Shown piece by piece: positions 45,565-57,315 of a stretch of 64,000 nucleotides of DNA. The notes under the pieces were generated by a model, which was given only the letters and a program-made list of their open reading frames with translations, made no database searches and had not been told where the DNA came from. Source of the stretch: Oscheius dolichura (lineage: Eukaryota; Nematoda; Chromadorea; Rhabditida; Rhabditidae). The position numbers were made by a program, and so were the translations under genes. The first letter of the stretch is position 1. The number at the start of each line of letters is the position of its first letter. The stretch covers positions 11,036,001 through 11,100,000 of the forward strand of contig OW051495.1 in assembly GCA_932521035.1 (NCBI GenBank), written 5' to 3'.

Positions 45565-47323
45565 GCAAGAAAATCCCTATTTTTTGTATTGTTTATCAGT
45601 CATGAAAAAGTCAAAAATAATCGGCAACACCCCTAATTTGTTGTCAGTAGACTGCATGGATTCTGGATTTCAAAGATCAGGAAAAATACCGCTACGTCAA
45701 CAGATCTCAATTCTGTCCCATTCCTGTTTCAAAAAACAAAGACCCCTGGAAAGATTCTCACCGTCATTCTTTGCTGATACACTAATCCTTTGAAGAACAA
45801 TCGGCCTGTAGTCTGTCCATGTTGTCATAGAGAACCACACTGATCCACCCACGGCTTTGTAGAATATACCAGGTGTACTCTTAATACGCTTCACATTTTG
45901 GACTCTTACTATGGGGGAGAAAAAACGGATTTACTCGTACTAATAGAGGACAGGTATAGGTTAATTTCTGATGCTTGGCTCAATTTGATTTTCTCCCCTC
46001 GCTCCACTTCGGTGAGCGGCAGAAAGTATGCCATCATTGTTTCTAATCGGCGTCAATCTACAGACACTACTCGTAGGCTGGTCCAGTAGCCTGTGTTGTA
46101 ATTATGCTGGCTAAAAAGCCGTCTGGAACAGGCGTAGCCATGTCAAAGACAGTTTTTCGTGTCCACAACTACAGGTGCTGCTGGAAAGTGAAGGGAAATG
46201 ACCAATTTATTGAAATTACGCCACTTGGCCAATTACTCTTCGGACTAACCCATGATCTGAGGAATAAAAGTCCGTACAACTAATTGTAGTCTCACTCCTT
46301 CCGCCATTTCTCCCTCCCCGACGGCCAGGGTTCTGAGATCATGTTTTATTAGATTGGCATGGAATTGAGTGAATAACAGATACCATCATATCCTTCTACC
46401 GGCATATTATACGAAGCATGACAAATACTCCAAAGCGGGGTCCTGCCTCGATTTCTCCCCCACACAGTACATATTCTTAGAGCCATGCCGTACACACACA
46501 TGGTGTCGGCCTTGTTTTGAGGGTGGAGGCCTCTCTAATTAGTTTCTACCTCCATGTTTGTACATGAGCACTTTTAGATGTGACATCTCTCGCATGAATT
46601 GAAGTCATTCTTCCATCCTCCTCTATTTCTCTCTACCCCGGTCATAATAAGGATGTGATGAAGTCTCGCTCTCCCCCATTCCTGCCATAAAATAACCAAT
46701 CACGACTTATAGCGCGAGGGGTTAATTCCATTTTGCACCCGGGTTTCACAAGATTACAGACACGCGGCGTTTTCAAATCATACTCGTGTTGTTTAGCCCA
46801 ACGGTGTAGCCTGCATCCCCCACGGTAATGGTATTACCCCCGTGTGATAGTAGCGAGACCTTGCCATATGGAGTTGCCCTCTCTTGCCTGCAGGTGGCAG
46901 CTACTGGATTACGGTAGCTCCAGGAAGCCCCAATTGCAACTTTCTCTCCTCCTGGTCGTTCTCTCCGTCTTATTTTGGCATCACTCCTTTTGGTGTGGGA
47001 ATTCCCATCCGAGAAGACATGACTTTTGCCAGGTTTGAATAATTCGCATAAAACCGCGAAAATAGACGTGTGATCTTCTGTCTGCTTTGTGTTCTCCGTG
47101 TTCGCTAATGATCTCCCGTAATTATAATTACTTCCTATTGTCGCGGGATTCGATTACGACAGCATTTGCAATTTACTTCCTCTATTTTGTCTGCCTCCTC
47201 TTCTAGTACTACTGTCCTCAAACGTCTTCCTAGCCCTTGTAGTTCATCTCTATCCAGTTGTTATCCACGACCCTTTTCTTTTTTCTTAATCCCGGATTAA
47301 TATTTCCCTTCTTTCAGAGAGCT
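45565..47323. other. decayed F-box 3' end and intergenic DNA
   Basis: The first 700 bp probably contain the eroded last exon of gene 5. A 59-codon ATG frame at 46104-46283 (MLAKKPSGTGVAMSKTVFRV), with AATAAA near its end, may be its remnant. From 46.3 to 47.3 kb I see no exon or repeat; the far end would include the promoter of globin 2. Confidence 0.4.
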
Positions 47324-48247
47324 ATGGGCTGTGAGGCATCCTGTCCCGTAAATTTTGATCACAAGCTGACAAAAATAGGGTAAGCGAAATCCGTCCTTTG
47401 TTGGGTGTAGTTCATTAGAAGATCCTATTTTGACTGATTTCCGTGATGTACTTATTGTTATGTTTCATTTAAACAATAGATATTTTTCAGTCCAGAGTGC
47501 TGTAAGTCACCAAGAACCGCAATGGTTCCGCGCGTTGTTGAACAAGTCAAGAAGCCCGATCCCCACGAAACTCCCGTGTTACAAATGAGTTCAGTACATA
47601 AGAATATTCTAATTGTGGGTTACATTAATAGGCATTACAGTATCCTCCTGTTCAGAAACACTATCGGACAATGTTGGATCAGAAGCCGGACATCTTCCAC
47701 AAGACGATGCTTCTCTGTATGCAGTCCAGCCCAAAGATTAACGAGATCATCGCCTGCCAAATGTATTGCTACAGAGATTTAACCAAATGGCCCAAATTGA
47801 ATCAATTATGGTAGGAAGGCTAAAATTAGAGTATAACAACCATTTTTCAGTCAAGCGCAGTTGAACTTCTACGACCGGCTGATAAATGTCCATAATTTGG
47901 ATGGCTACGCCGTACAGGAAGCGGTCTTCTCCCTGGGTGTTGTCCACTACCGCTATGCGCAGTACGGCCTGAAACCCCATTTCTTGGACATGTGGCAATT
48001 GAATATGGAAAAAGTAGGGCATTGCCCAGTAGAAAACAAAGAAAAATGGTTTCAGATAGCTGCAAAATTAAAGTTCGCCGACGAGAGCGAGAGAGAGACA
48101 TTTTTGGCAGCGATCAACGTATTGAACAGCTACGTCACTTCCGTCATGAATTTGGCCTACTCCCGGTGTCAAATGAAACAAATGGACAAGGATGTCACCA
48201 GCCGAATATTCGAAGACGAGGCCGAACCCAAATTGAACAGTTTTTGA
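47324..48247 (+). CDS. globin-like protein 2
   Basis: Exons 47324-47379, 47491-47593, 47641-47810 and 47851-48247 give 241 aa; the third exon could instead begin 12 bases earlier. The N-terminus MGCEASCP combines a myristoylation-type Gly2 with Cys residues, suggesting membrane anchoring. The globin core includes [16 protein letters not shown] (B-C helices, Phe in the CD1 area), [17 protein letters not shown] and [19 protein letters not shown] with a likely proximal His, then FLDMW and a G/H-helix segment ending LAYSRCQ. Nematode genomes have many such neuronal globins, thought to act in oxygen or redox sensing. The gene ends tail to tail with a collagen about 40 bp away; AATAAA follows the stop. 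Confidence 0.8.
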
Positions 48248-48284
48248 ATAAACAATTGATGCTCTAGATTTATTGAACGGGTAT

Positions 48285-49483
48285 CTAACGACGAGTTCCG
48301 TCCTCGAAGAAGACTCCTCCATCGATGGCACAGTACTTGGGGCAGATTCCCTTCTCTCCAGAGCCTCCGCTCTGGCCGGGCTGGCCAGGAGATCCCGGGT
48401 TTCCGTCGTTTCCAGGCATTCCAGGGGGTCCAGGAGGACCTTTCGCTCCGGCTGGTCCTGCAACGATTTCAGTTCATTTTAAATATTCCTGAAAGTTACC
48501 AGGCTGTCCTCCGCTTCCAGGTTGTCCCGGCTGGCCAGGGGGTCCCATAGGCCCGGGTCCTCCAGCAGGGCCAGGTGGTCCTCCGCTTCCATACTCGCTT
48601 GGTCCGTCTCTTCCAGGCTGTCCAGGCTGGCCAGGGGATCCGGGCTTTCCTGGCTGGCCGGGTTGTCCTTTGGGTCCCGGAGGCCCTAAAGCATTGTTTT
48701 TCTTTTTCCCTACAATTACTAGCTTACCGGGGTGAGCGTATCCACCTCCAGATCCAGGCTGTCCGGGACGTCCGGCATCTCCAGATGGCCCAGGAGGACC
48801 AGGAGGACCGGGGGGACCGGAGGGGCAGGGCTAAAGCCGTTTCATTACTTGAAAACTGGGCAGATTCTCACTTTGCAAGGTGGCGGAGTCATTGGGTGGC
48901 AGGGAGTCTGTGGAGGGCGACCGGGGTTTCCTGGATGGCCGGGAGCGCCAGGTCTTCCAGGACGTCCTGGCTTGCCTAAAAACATCTCTGTACACAGTCG
49001 GCTTTTGGCGGCTTACCAGGAGTTCCACCGGGTCCTGAAGCACCTGGAAGGCAGCACCCGCTGCAGCTTCCACCACTTGCTTGTTGAGCTCCATAGTGAG
49101 GCTGGGGGGCTCCGTAATTGGAACGAGCGTTTCCATAATTGTTGTTGCCATAACTGCTTCCTCCCGAGACTCCAGAATCTCCCGTATCGTAGCCGGCCTG
49201 GCGGGCGGTTCTGTTGTGAGCAGGCATGCCCTTGATGTAGTTGATCTCGTCGAAAATGGTCTGGGCCGATCCCTTGCAGTACTCCACCTCATGGTTCATC
49301 TGCTTCTTCAAGTTGTGGACATAGCTGTAGACCATGGGCAGGGTAATACAAATAGAGAAGACGGACACAACCGAGAAGAGAACAGCCGAATAGGCTACGA
49401 AGCGATACGCCTGAAATTGGTGAGAGTAGACCAGAAAACAAGACTGGAGAGAAAGTTACCTTGAGACGCTGACCGTCCTCCAT
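48285..49483 (-). CDS. cuticle collagen 3
   Basis: Minus-strand exons 49483-49460, 49410-49017, 48975-48872, 48830-48728, 48685-48500 and 48457-48285 encode 327 aa. The N-terminal domain has a hydrophobic segment ([20 protein letters not shown]) and a conserved [16 protein letters not shown] block; R-rich HNRTAR near the middle may be the processing site. A Tyr/Asn/Gly-rich linker (SYGNNNYGN) allows di-tyrosine crosslinks. Gly-X-Y blocks are broken by Cys pairs ([18 protein letters not shown]) and followed by a C-terminal CPKYC motif. It belongs to a different col subgroup from the palindromic pair: more introns, Tyr-rich linker, different Cys pattern. A TATA box lies 34 bases upstream of the ATG. 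Confidence 0.96.
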
Positions 49484-49516
49484 GGCGAACTGTGCCGAGT
49501 TACCGCGACTGCCCGG

Positions 49517-49523
49517 CTTTATA
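49517..49523 (-). promoter_or_regulatory. TATA box of collagen 3
   Basis: TATAAAG reads on the minus strand 34 bases before the ATG, matching the core promoter form of the other two collagen genes. Confidence 0.7.
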
Positions 49524-50949
49524 ACCCGGCCATTGCTATTTTTCCCTCCCTCGCGCCGGTTTCGCCCCCTTTTGCAAAACGGCTACTTTTTTCTCAAGCG
49601 CCGATTCACTTTTGTCAAAAAGAAAATTGAGAGCACTCTCGGCTAAGTTGAACAAGTCAACGACGTTGTAACAGTAGAAAATGGACAATAGCCGGGGTCG
49701 AGGGGGGCAGAAGGCAATTAGCAAAAAACATGTGAAGTGGTCATTCGCCACAATAGAACACAGTAACAGCCGCTGTGTGTGGCAAAAGATCAAAACTTGT
49801 TGTCCTCATTTGGCCGATTTATTTTTCCGTGGAACAACCAAACAACTGTGTAGTCATCGTTATACAAAAGTAAAGGAAAGGCTTCCGGAAAACTGGACCC
49901 AAATATGGTTCCTGATCTCTTCTCGGCTCCCAAGGTCAACGTTCCCGCAACTCTTCCCCTCCAAACAAGTAAAAGAGCGCTCCTTCTTTATGGCCTACAG
50001 CCGATAAAAATCCCAGCAAGAGTCCTCTCCAAATGGCCTTTCTCTATTTTTCCTCGAATGTTGCCTCCTTCTTCCAATAATAACATCAATCACTGCAACA
50101 ATGTTTTGTGTACGGAGAACATATTAGCCAACGTCAGACTAGAGAGTAACCAAGGACACATTTTTAACTCCCTTGTCATATGTAAAAGAAGTAAATTCCA
50201 TTTTCACCTACTCCTTCTTCTACGTATGTATTGTTGATAACAAAAGTTCACAATACCAGTTTCTTTGCTTTCTGGTTAGCAGGAATCCATCACCCTTTTT
50301 GGGGGTTTCTCGTTCGGGAAAGAGCTGAGTGAAACGGCGCCATAGAATCAAAGATCAGGAACTCTTGAAGGGAAAAAAAGTAGAAAAGGAAATTAGTGGG
50401 TACAATAAGAACCCGGGAAAATAGACAACAACCACTGTGGGTTATGGGATCAGAGGAAAAGGCAATCCCTTATTAAAGGAATAGTCAGGGACCTAGGAAG
50501 CTGACTGTTCCTTTAAGATGTGTCCACCGCACTTCTACGACAAGATGTATCCACTGTAATTTCCTCACAAGTACCACCACAATACTGTAATTTCCACTAC
50601 TCCGATTGCATCTCGAAAAAGCCTGGAGTAATCTGAATGCTGTACACCGGCTTGGTGGTTATTCATGTTTGCAAAACAACAACCACGGTGGATAGAGAAC
50701 ACATCATTTCATCAACACCTCGGAGATAACTTTGTTCGCTGATTGCCATGATCATTTTGTTCCAGTTCCTCTAAGAAGCGGAGGAGGGCATAGACCAAAA
50801 CGTTTACTGCTCTATGGTGTTGGTATATTGCGAATGTCTCATTTCATACCTGATCTAATATTACACACGAGGGAGGAGATCCAATTGTGTATCTTATGAT
50901 TAGATCCCCGATCATTTGCATCTGACACCATTTTTTCCTTGGTGTCAGA
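49524..50949. other. intergenic between collagen 3 and the chemoreceptor array
   Basis: An ATG-led 108-codon frame on the plus strand (49681-50007, MDNSRGRGGQKAISKKHVKW) contains several Cys and His (CCPHLADLF, LCSHRY). It has no splice context or recognisable family and may be chance. The remaining 900 bp show no exon; the last 100 bp should include the promoter of the first receptor. Confidence 0.35.
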
Positions 50950-52153
50950 ATGGCGGCCGTTGACTCATGGCGCATTGGGATATCCTTCTTCTGCGGCTGT
51001 CTGGCCCTTTCCTTTAATTCACTCCTGGGATACGTCATCCTCACCACGAGGTCCAGTTTAATTGGGAAATATCAACATCTCCTCTTCTTGTATACATTAT
51101 CAGCTGCTGTCTTTGCCGCTGGACAGATTCTCACCGCCGGAGTAAGGAAAAATGCTCTCTCCTATAAGAATAATTCAGAACTTTTTCATGACCTCCGATG
51201 GCTATGTCTTTTATGATTCCATTCGTGTTTTGCCTCTCCTTCCTGCTCAAATTGTCCTATTTATCTATGTGTCATGTTTCATTCAAAATATAGTGATTCT
51301 CACTCTGGCGTTTATTTATCGCTATTTTGCTGTCTGCCGGTAAGTGGTAGCTAAAAAGCTATAATACTACTCCGTCCCGTGTTTTTGTGGAGAATTCGTG
51401 ACTAAATTGGGAGGAGGAAACGAACCAAGAGTTGATGTGGAGAACCTTAGCCGCTTCCTATAACTAACAATTTCAGACCAGATGATCTCGACAATTTCTT
51501 CCAACATTGGAAGGGGATCCTTCTCTTTTCCGTAACCATAACAGCGTGTGAGATGGCTGCGCTGATTTACGCCCTGGGCCCGTCTCCCGTCACAGAAGCC
51601 GTCTTCCAAGGACCCTTTTATCAGGCAATAGGTTTCAATGTCGATGAAACAGCCTATATGGGAGCGGTCATCTTCATCAACAATCGACTTAACTGGAAAC
51701 TATTCCTGGTTCTCTGCTTCTTCGGAATGTTGACGTTCATCGGCGGTGTCATTATGGTCACCTTGGCTGTCAAAATTGGGAAAACTTTAAAAACGAATGC
51801 CGGAGAATCGGTTACACTTGCCCAGCATCAGAAGAAGATCTTCACTCTTCTCATTTTTCAGGTAAGTCAGAAAGTATAGCTCACCATTTCCCCAATTACA
51901 GCTGTCTCTGCCCGTGTTCTTCAATATTCTACCCCAACAAGTCATTATCATTTCTCTCTACCTCAACATCTCCTCCGAGGGAATTGTCAGCTTCTTCGGC
52001 TGTATCCTCACAATTGCTCAAATAATCGACCCCCTGCTCATGTTCTACTTCATCAAACCGTATCACATGGCCCTCCTCGGGATATTTTGTAAGAGAAGGG
52101 CAAATCAAGTTGGAAACAGCCACAGTCAGACAGCCAACATCGTCAATAGATGA
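50950..52153 (+). CDS. Str-superfamily chemoreceptor A
   Basis: Exons 50950-51141, 51179-51339, 51477-51861 and 51902-52153 give 329 aa. Seven hydrophobic spans start almost at the N-terminus (LALSFNSLLGYVILTT as TM1), so there is no cleaved signal. TM3 ends in FIYRYFAVCR. The end of loop 3 is QHQKKIFTLLIFQLSLPV, leading into TM6, and TM7 carries IAQIIDPLLMFYFIKPY. The QKKIFTLL-FQ and DP-FYFIKPY pattern is that of the Str/Srd/Srh/Sri/Srj superfamily, odorant and pheromone receptors in ciliated sensory neurons. It is the most divergent of the eight in its N-terminal half, while keeping the 161- and 385-nt middle exons. Confidence 0.88.
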
Positions 52154-52882
52154 CATTCAATGATATTTCTTGTACACTGTCCTTTTCTGTTTATAACTCA
52201 CGACTAATAAACAAAGAAAGCAATGGAAAAAATCAGCAAAAAAATGATTTTCACCGGCTTCCTTCGAATTTAATCTCAACTATTGCAAAGACGAAGACGT
52301 TTTGGCGGCATAAATCCATAAAATAATTACTGTTTTCGGGCACGGTTCTTTCTTGAGGACATCAACCTTACAATAGTACAGGGTCACTTTGTTGTCTCTC
52401 GATCTTCATCCTTTGGGTATTGTGCCTCATTGCTAAGTTGAAACACCTCTGCCCTGACTTTTCCTATTGATCAGAGCTTATTAGCCACTACATGAAGTTG
52501 AATCCTGCATACCTGTACAACTTCCATTAATAGCAGTAGAGGTCGGATCTTTAGACGGAACAGCTTTGCCGTTATTCCACACTCCTGGAAATCTTACCGT
52601 AATGTTCTGGTAGAAATATAAATTATCTTCTTTTCTGTTGTTTACATCTAACTTTGTTAATTGTTGCTGACGTAAGCCATTGCTTATACAAGGCTCCTCT
52701 TCTTTGACATTTAAAAAAAACAGAAGTAAAGGTCATTTATGAGAATACCCTCCTGTAATAGTTGTCAACTGGAACAAAGTACACTCTAGTGTATTTCTTT
52801 TCCTAATTAATAACTGCCCTATTCCAGTCACATGCTTCTTCTTCAGATAAAGTCTAAAAGACCACTCTGACATCTGATCAGA
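52154..52882. other. spacer between receptors A and B
   Basis: 729 bp, the longest gap inside the array. I see no exon; a decayed copy is possible but not recognisable by eye. Confidence 0.4.
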
Positions 52883-54042
52883 ATGATGCCCACCTCTCAA
52901 GAGGAGTGGCTACTTCGAATCAGTCTCATCTCCGGAACTCTTGCTTTAACCTTCAACGTTCTCCTTGGTTATATTATCCTCACCACAAAGTGCATATACA
53001 TTGGGAGATATAAATGGCTCCTGTTCTTGTATACCTGTTCCTCTACGCTATATGGTACCACTCAGATTCTTTCTGCTGGTGTAAGTCATTATTTTTTGGA
53101 CAAAAAATCAACTTTTTCAGGAATTTTTGTTAGTAGAAGATGGATATATGTTTTATGACTCACATGGGCTTCTTCCGGTTTGGGCGGGGGAATTGGTTCT
53201 GGCCACATTTGTTTCGCTTTATGTTGCCAACATCGTCATCCTCACCCTATCATTTATCTATCGCTACCTGGCGGTTTGCAAGTAAGAAAGCGGTTCCTGT
53301 GTTTTAGGATCAGACAATATTTTCTCTCCCTAATTTTATACTCCATTTCAGTTATGAGGGTCTGGAATTCTTCATCAGTCATTGGATAGCTATCGGCCTG
53401 GCGTCCATAATCATTGTCCTATTTGAGATGTTCCTTATAACCTACACCCTAATGCCGTCCACTGTTACCCATGAGTTCTTCGAGAAGCCCTTCTACAACG
53501 CTACAGGACTCCACATTACGGAGGTTGCCTATATGGGGGCGCCTTTCTTCCTATCTGGAATGGTGAACCCAGAAGTGATTATAATGGTTGCGATGTTTTT
53601 GCTGCTTGGTATTATTGGTGGCTATTTGATGATAACCCTGTCGGTGAAGATATGGAAAGGGCTTCGAAATCATACGGGAGAGTCGGCCACCCTTGCTCAG
53701 AATCAGAGGAGAATCTTTGCGCTTCTTGTTTTTCAGGTAAAACTTGAAATATCCAGCCCAATGAAATAATTTCAGCTCTCACTACCTCTGTTGTTCCAAG
53801 TGGTCCCGCTCCAAATTGTAATGGGCTCCACCTATCTTCACCTCCCGTCCGAGGGGATTGTGAAATACTTTGGTTGTATATTGTCGATTGCCCAGGTCAT
53901 CGATCCTCTCCTAACGTTCTATTTTATCCGTCCCTATCGCTTGGCCCTTTTTGGAAGACTCTGTGGGGGTGGAGCGTATGTAGGTGGATCCAGCCACACA
54001 GCGACAATTCCTGGAATCGCCCCTTCCCATGTTAACAAGTAA
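52883..54042 (+). CDS. Str-superfamily chemoreceptor B
   Basis: Exons 52883-53080, 53121-53281, 53352-53736 and 53776-54042 give 336 aa. It closely resembles receptor C (shared ISLISG, IYIGRYKWLLFLYTCS, FIYRYLAVCK, TGLHITEVAYMG versus TGLRTTEVAYMA). Loop 3 reads LAQNQRRIFALLVFQLSLPL, and TM7 reads IAQVIDPLLTFYFIRPYR. Gene B has two candidate ATGs in a row (MMP); the first was used. The C-terminal tail is short and His/Thr-rich (GSSHTATIPG). It is expected to sit in the membrane of sensory cilia; the ligand is unknown. Confidence 0.9.
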
Positions 54043-54379
54043 TTATCTTGTTCTACTTTAAGAATACAGAATACGATGCCTGTTTACGCGCAAACGGTTC
54101 AAGGAAGCGGCTTCTCGAGCTTTGTGTGAGCGAGCGAGCGAAAAACGTTGTGCTGTTTCCCCTCTATTTGTATCCTCCCAATTGCTTGAGCCAGGAACTG
54201 GTTGGAAAAATGGGCATGATGCTGTAATAAAAGTTGAAATCAGGAGCCCTTGTTAATGATCAGTTCCCTCATATAGCAATCCTCTAGTCAACTTGAGTTC
54301 TTTTCCCAATTAAACACTATTCCAGTCACATGCTGACTTCATATGATAAAGTCTAGCAGGCCACAATCTGACACGAAGG
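54043..54379. other. spacer between receptors B and C
   Basis: 337 bp with no exon. The stretch before gene C (ccagtcacatgctgactt) resembles that before gene B (ccagtcacatgcttcttc), so upstream DNA was duplicated with the genes. Confidence 0.5.
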
Positions 54380-55510
54380 ATGTCAGGCTCTGAAGAGGAA
54401 TGGCAGCTTCGAATTAGTCTAATTTCTGGCTCTCTCGCCCTGTTCTTTAACGTCCTACTTGGCGTCATTATCCTCACCACAAAATGCGTTTATATCGGAA
54501 GATACAAGTGGCTTTTATTCTTGTACACCTGCTCTGCCACATTGTACGGCACGTGTCAGTTTATCGTCGCCGGGGTAAGCCATATTTTGACGAAAGCATT
54601 CCGCCTTCAGGAATTTTTCATGATTGCCGATGGTTATATGCTTTATGACTCTCATAGAATTCTCCCGGGTTGGGCTGGAGAGCTCGTCTTGCACACATTT
54701 GATTCCCTTTATGTTGTGAACATCGTTATCCTCAGTCTCTCGTTCATCTATCGTTACCTGGCAGTTTGCAAGTAAGGAGCAGCTATCCTCTTTCTTTTTG
54801 TGACTCCTTCCATTAAGTCATTTCAGCTATGAAGGACTGCAGTCCTTTGTCCGGCATTGGATAGCCATCGCCGTGCTGTCCATCATTATTATCGTAGTTG
54901 AAATAGCCGCTATGACTTACACCTTGATGCCCACCTCCTACAGCCACCAGCTCTTCGAGCAGCCATTCTACGATGCTACAGGGCTCCGCACTACGGAGGT
55001 TGCCTATATGGCACTCGTTTTCTTCATCTCTGGACAAGTGAATCAGCAATTGGCCGTGACTCTTGTACTCTTTGTAACACTTGGTGTGGCTGGTGGCATT
55101 CTTATGATCACTCTCTCTTTCAAAATATGGAAGGGACTTCGGAACTATTCGGGAGAATCGGCCACCCTTGCGCTGAATCAGAAGCGAATCTTTGCCCTAC
55201 TCATTTTTCAAGTAAGAGTGGTAGTAGTCAAAACCAAGCATGATTCCAGATCTCCCTGCCTCTGATCTTCCAAGTGGTCCCTATTCAAGTTATTATTGCT
55301 TCCGTCTATCTGCACCTCCCATCCGAACAAATCGTCAAATATTTTGGCTGTTTGTTGTCGCTTGCCCAAGTCATTGACCCTCTCCTGACTTTCTACTTTA
55401 TCCGTCCCTACCGCTTGGCCCTTTTTGGAAGACTCTGTGGAGGCGGATCGACTGTTGCCGGCTTTAGCCACACAGCAACAGTCCCCACCGGTTCCCATGT
55501 TAAGACGTAA
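54380..55510 (+). CDS. Str-superfamily chemoreceptor C
   Basis: Exons 54380-54574, 54611-54771, 54827-55211 and 55250-55510 give 333 aa. It is the sister of receptor B, with nearly the same loop and TM7 signature (LNQKRIFALLIFQISLPL, AQVIDPLLTFYFIRPYR). The first intron (36 nt) is a multiple of three and contains no stop, so an unspliced transcript would stay in frame and insert 12 residues between TM2 and loop 1. The tail ends SHTATVPTGSHVKT. B and C also share upstream sequence, so the duplication included the promoter. Confidence 0.9.
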
Positions 55511-55979
55511 TTGTATCTCTACTTCGAAATAAATACTGGATACAAAATGTTTTTCTACAGTCTGTCTACGGAACATCAAGAAAGTAGTCCCTGGGGTTTC
55601 GAAAAACTCTTTGTTATTCTCCGTCTACCTGTGATTACGGCTAGAGGGTACCAATGTTGAAAATAACACGATGCCCCTTGAGGAAAGATTTTACCGTACC
55701 TTTAGCCGCCTTCCTGAGGAATCTTTATCATCGAGAACAGCCTCATTATCCTGTCTGCCCTCCTGATAACAACAAAAAGACGTGTTATTTCTCTCTATCT
55801 TTACAAGGATCACATTTTATCCCGGAAAGAAGAAGAAGAAGAAGTGAAGTTAATTTCCTCGTCAAAGATCATTTAAAGCTGTACGTGAGTCAATTTTTTT
55901 TATCCTGATTGTCTGCTTTTGACTAATTGATCAAAGGCGCGAAGTTTATAAAGGGCCGTAGTCAACACCACAGTCTAGA
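55511..55979. other. spacer between receptors C and D with TATA box
   Basis: TATAAAG at 55947-55953 lies 27 bases before the ATG of gene D. An 84-codon ATG frame at 55654 looks like chance. Confidence 0.5.
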
Positions 55980-57139
55980 ATGGAAGTCGACCGGTGGAAG
56001 AGCACCCTCTGTCTGATCTCTGGCAGCTGTGCCCTCGCCTTCAACATTCTCTTGGCCTATTTCATTCTTACCGTCCGGTGTAGCTACATCGGGAAGTATA
56101 AGTGGCTCCTCTTCCTCTATACCCTCTCTGCAATGGTTAATGCCACCGCTCAGATTTTGACTCTTGGAGTAGATTTTCTTATAACACGGTAAAACCCCTT
56201 TCCAGCACCTGTTCATGTCTTCCACCGGTTATATCTTCTACGATTCGTTGCGTCTCCTTCCAACCTACCTGGCCGATGGGGTTCTCATCATTTACATGTC
56301 CTGTTTTGCTCAGAATCTGGTCATCCTGACAATTTGTTTCATCTATCGATATTACGCCGTCTGCGCGTGAGTTCTCCTCTAAACAGAGACAATTTAATTT
56401 AGACCAGCAAAGATTGAAGTTTTCCTAAAAAATTGGCCAACAACAGCTCTTCTCTCTGTTGGAATTGTCGCTACCATAGTGATAGCCTTATCGTACTCGG
56501 CGAAACGTTCGAAACTTTGTGAACAGATGATGGATGACGAATTCACCAAGGCGACGGGATTCAGCCTCACAGATACAGGCTATATGGCTAGTCTGGCCTA
56601 TACCAAGACAGGGTATAATGTGAAAATGTTGGTGATACTCTGGATATATGCGATGCTGAGCTTGGGTGCTGGAATTACCATGGTTAAATTAGCCATGAAG
56701 ATAGCGAGAACCTTGAAGGAAAGTTCGGCAATGTCGGAAACACTTGCAAAATATCAGAAGAAGATTTTCACCCTTCTTATTGTTCAGGTAGGCAAAGTAA
56801 AGAACACAATTGGGACTCCGGTAATATCAGCCTAGGAGATATCCCTTACCCCTTTCGAAGGGTTCACTAATCTCTCCTCCATTTCAGCTGGTTCTTCCCC
56901 TTCTGTTCAACGTCTGTCCCCAGCAGATCATCGTCTTTTCCCTCTACTTCCGTGCTGATAGTCGCGAGATTGTCCATGCCCTTTGTTGTTTTTTTACCGG
57001 AGCCCAAGTTGTTGACCCCCTCGTTACATTCTACTTAATTAGACCCTACCGGGTAGCACTCCTCCAGAAGGTGTTTAATGTCAATCCCATCAGTATTCCG
57101 AAAACCCTGACTGTATCTTTTGTTTCCCCTCGCCTCTAA
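55980..57139 (+). CDS. Str-superfamily chemoreceptor D
   Basis: Exons 55980-56168, 56206-56366, 56403-56787 and 56888-57139 give 328 aa. The standard seven-span layout is kept (LALAFNILLAYFILTV as TM1; CFIYRYYAVCA; LAKYQKKIFTLLIVQLVLPL). TM7 is changed to FTGAQVVDPLVTFYLIRPYR, with LI for FI, and the tail (NPISIPKTLTVSF) is unlike that of any neighbour. It forms its own branch between the B/C pair and the E-H group. It is the only array member with a clear TATA box close to the start, which may mean a different expression level or cell. Confidence 0.88.
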
Positions 57140-57315
57140 ATAAACAGCACTATTCGTGAATGTCTCCTCGTTTCTTTTTCAATAGGAGTTAATCCCGTTG
57201 ATACATCACGTTTTTCGTCTTTCTTTTTTTTGCAGTTCGGTCTAATCACATGCTTTCCTCATGAGGCACAATTATAGCATTCAGAAGGTCAATTTGCACC
57301 AATATTCAAGAATAA

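Noticed and set aside
55654-55908. 84-codon ATG frame between receptors C and D
   Set aside because: Basic, unstructured-looking translation without splice or family support; it overlaps likely promoter DNA of receptor D.
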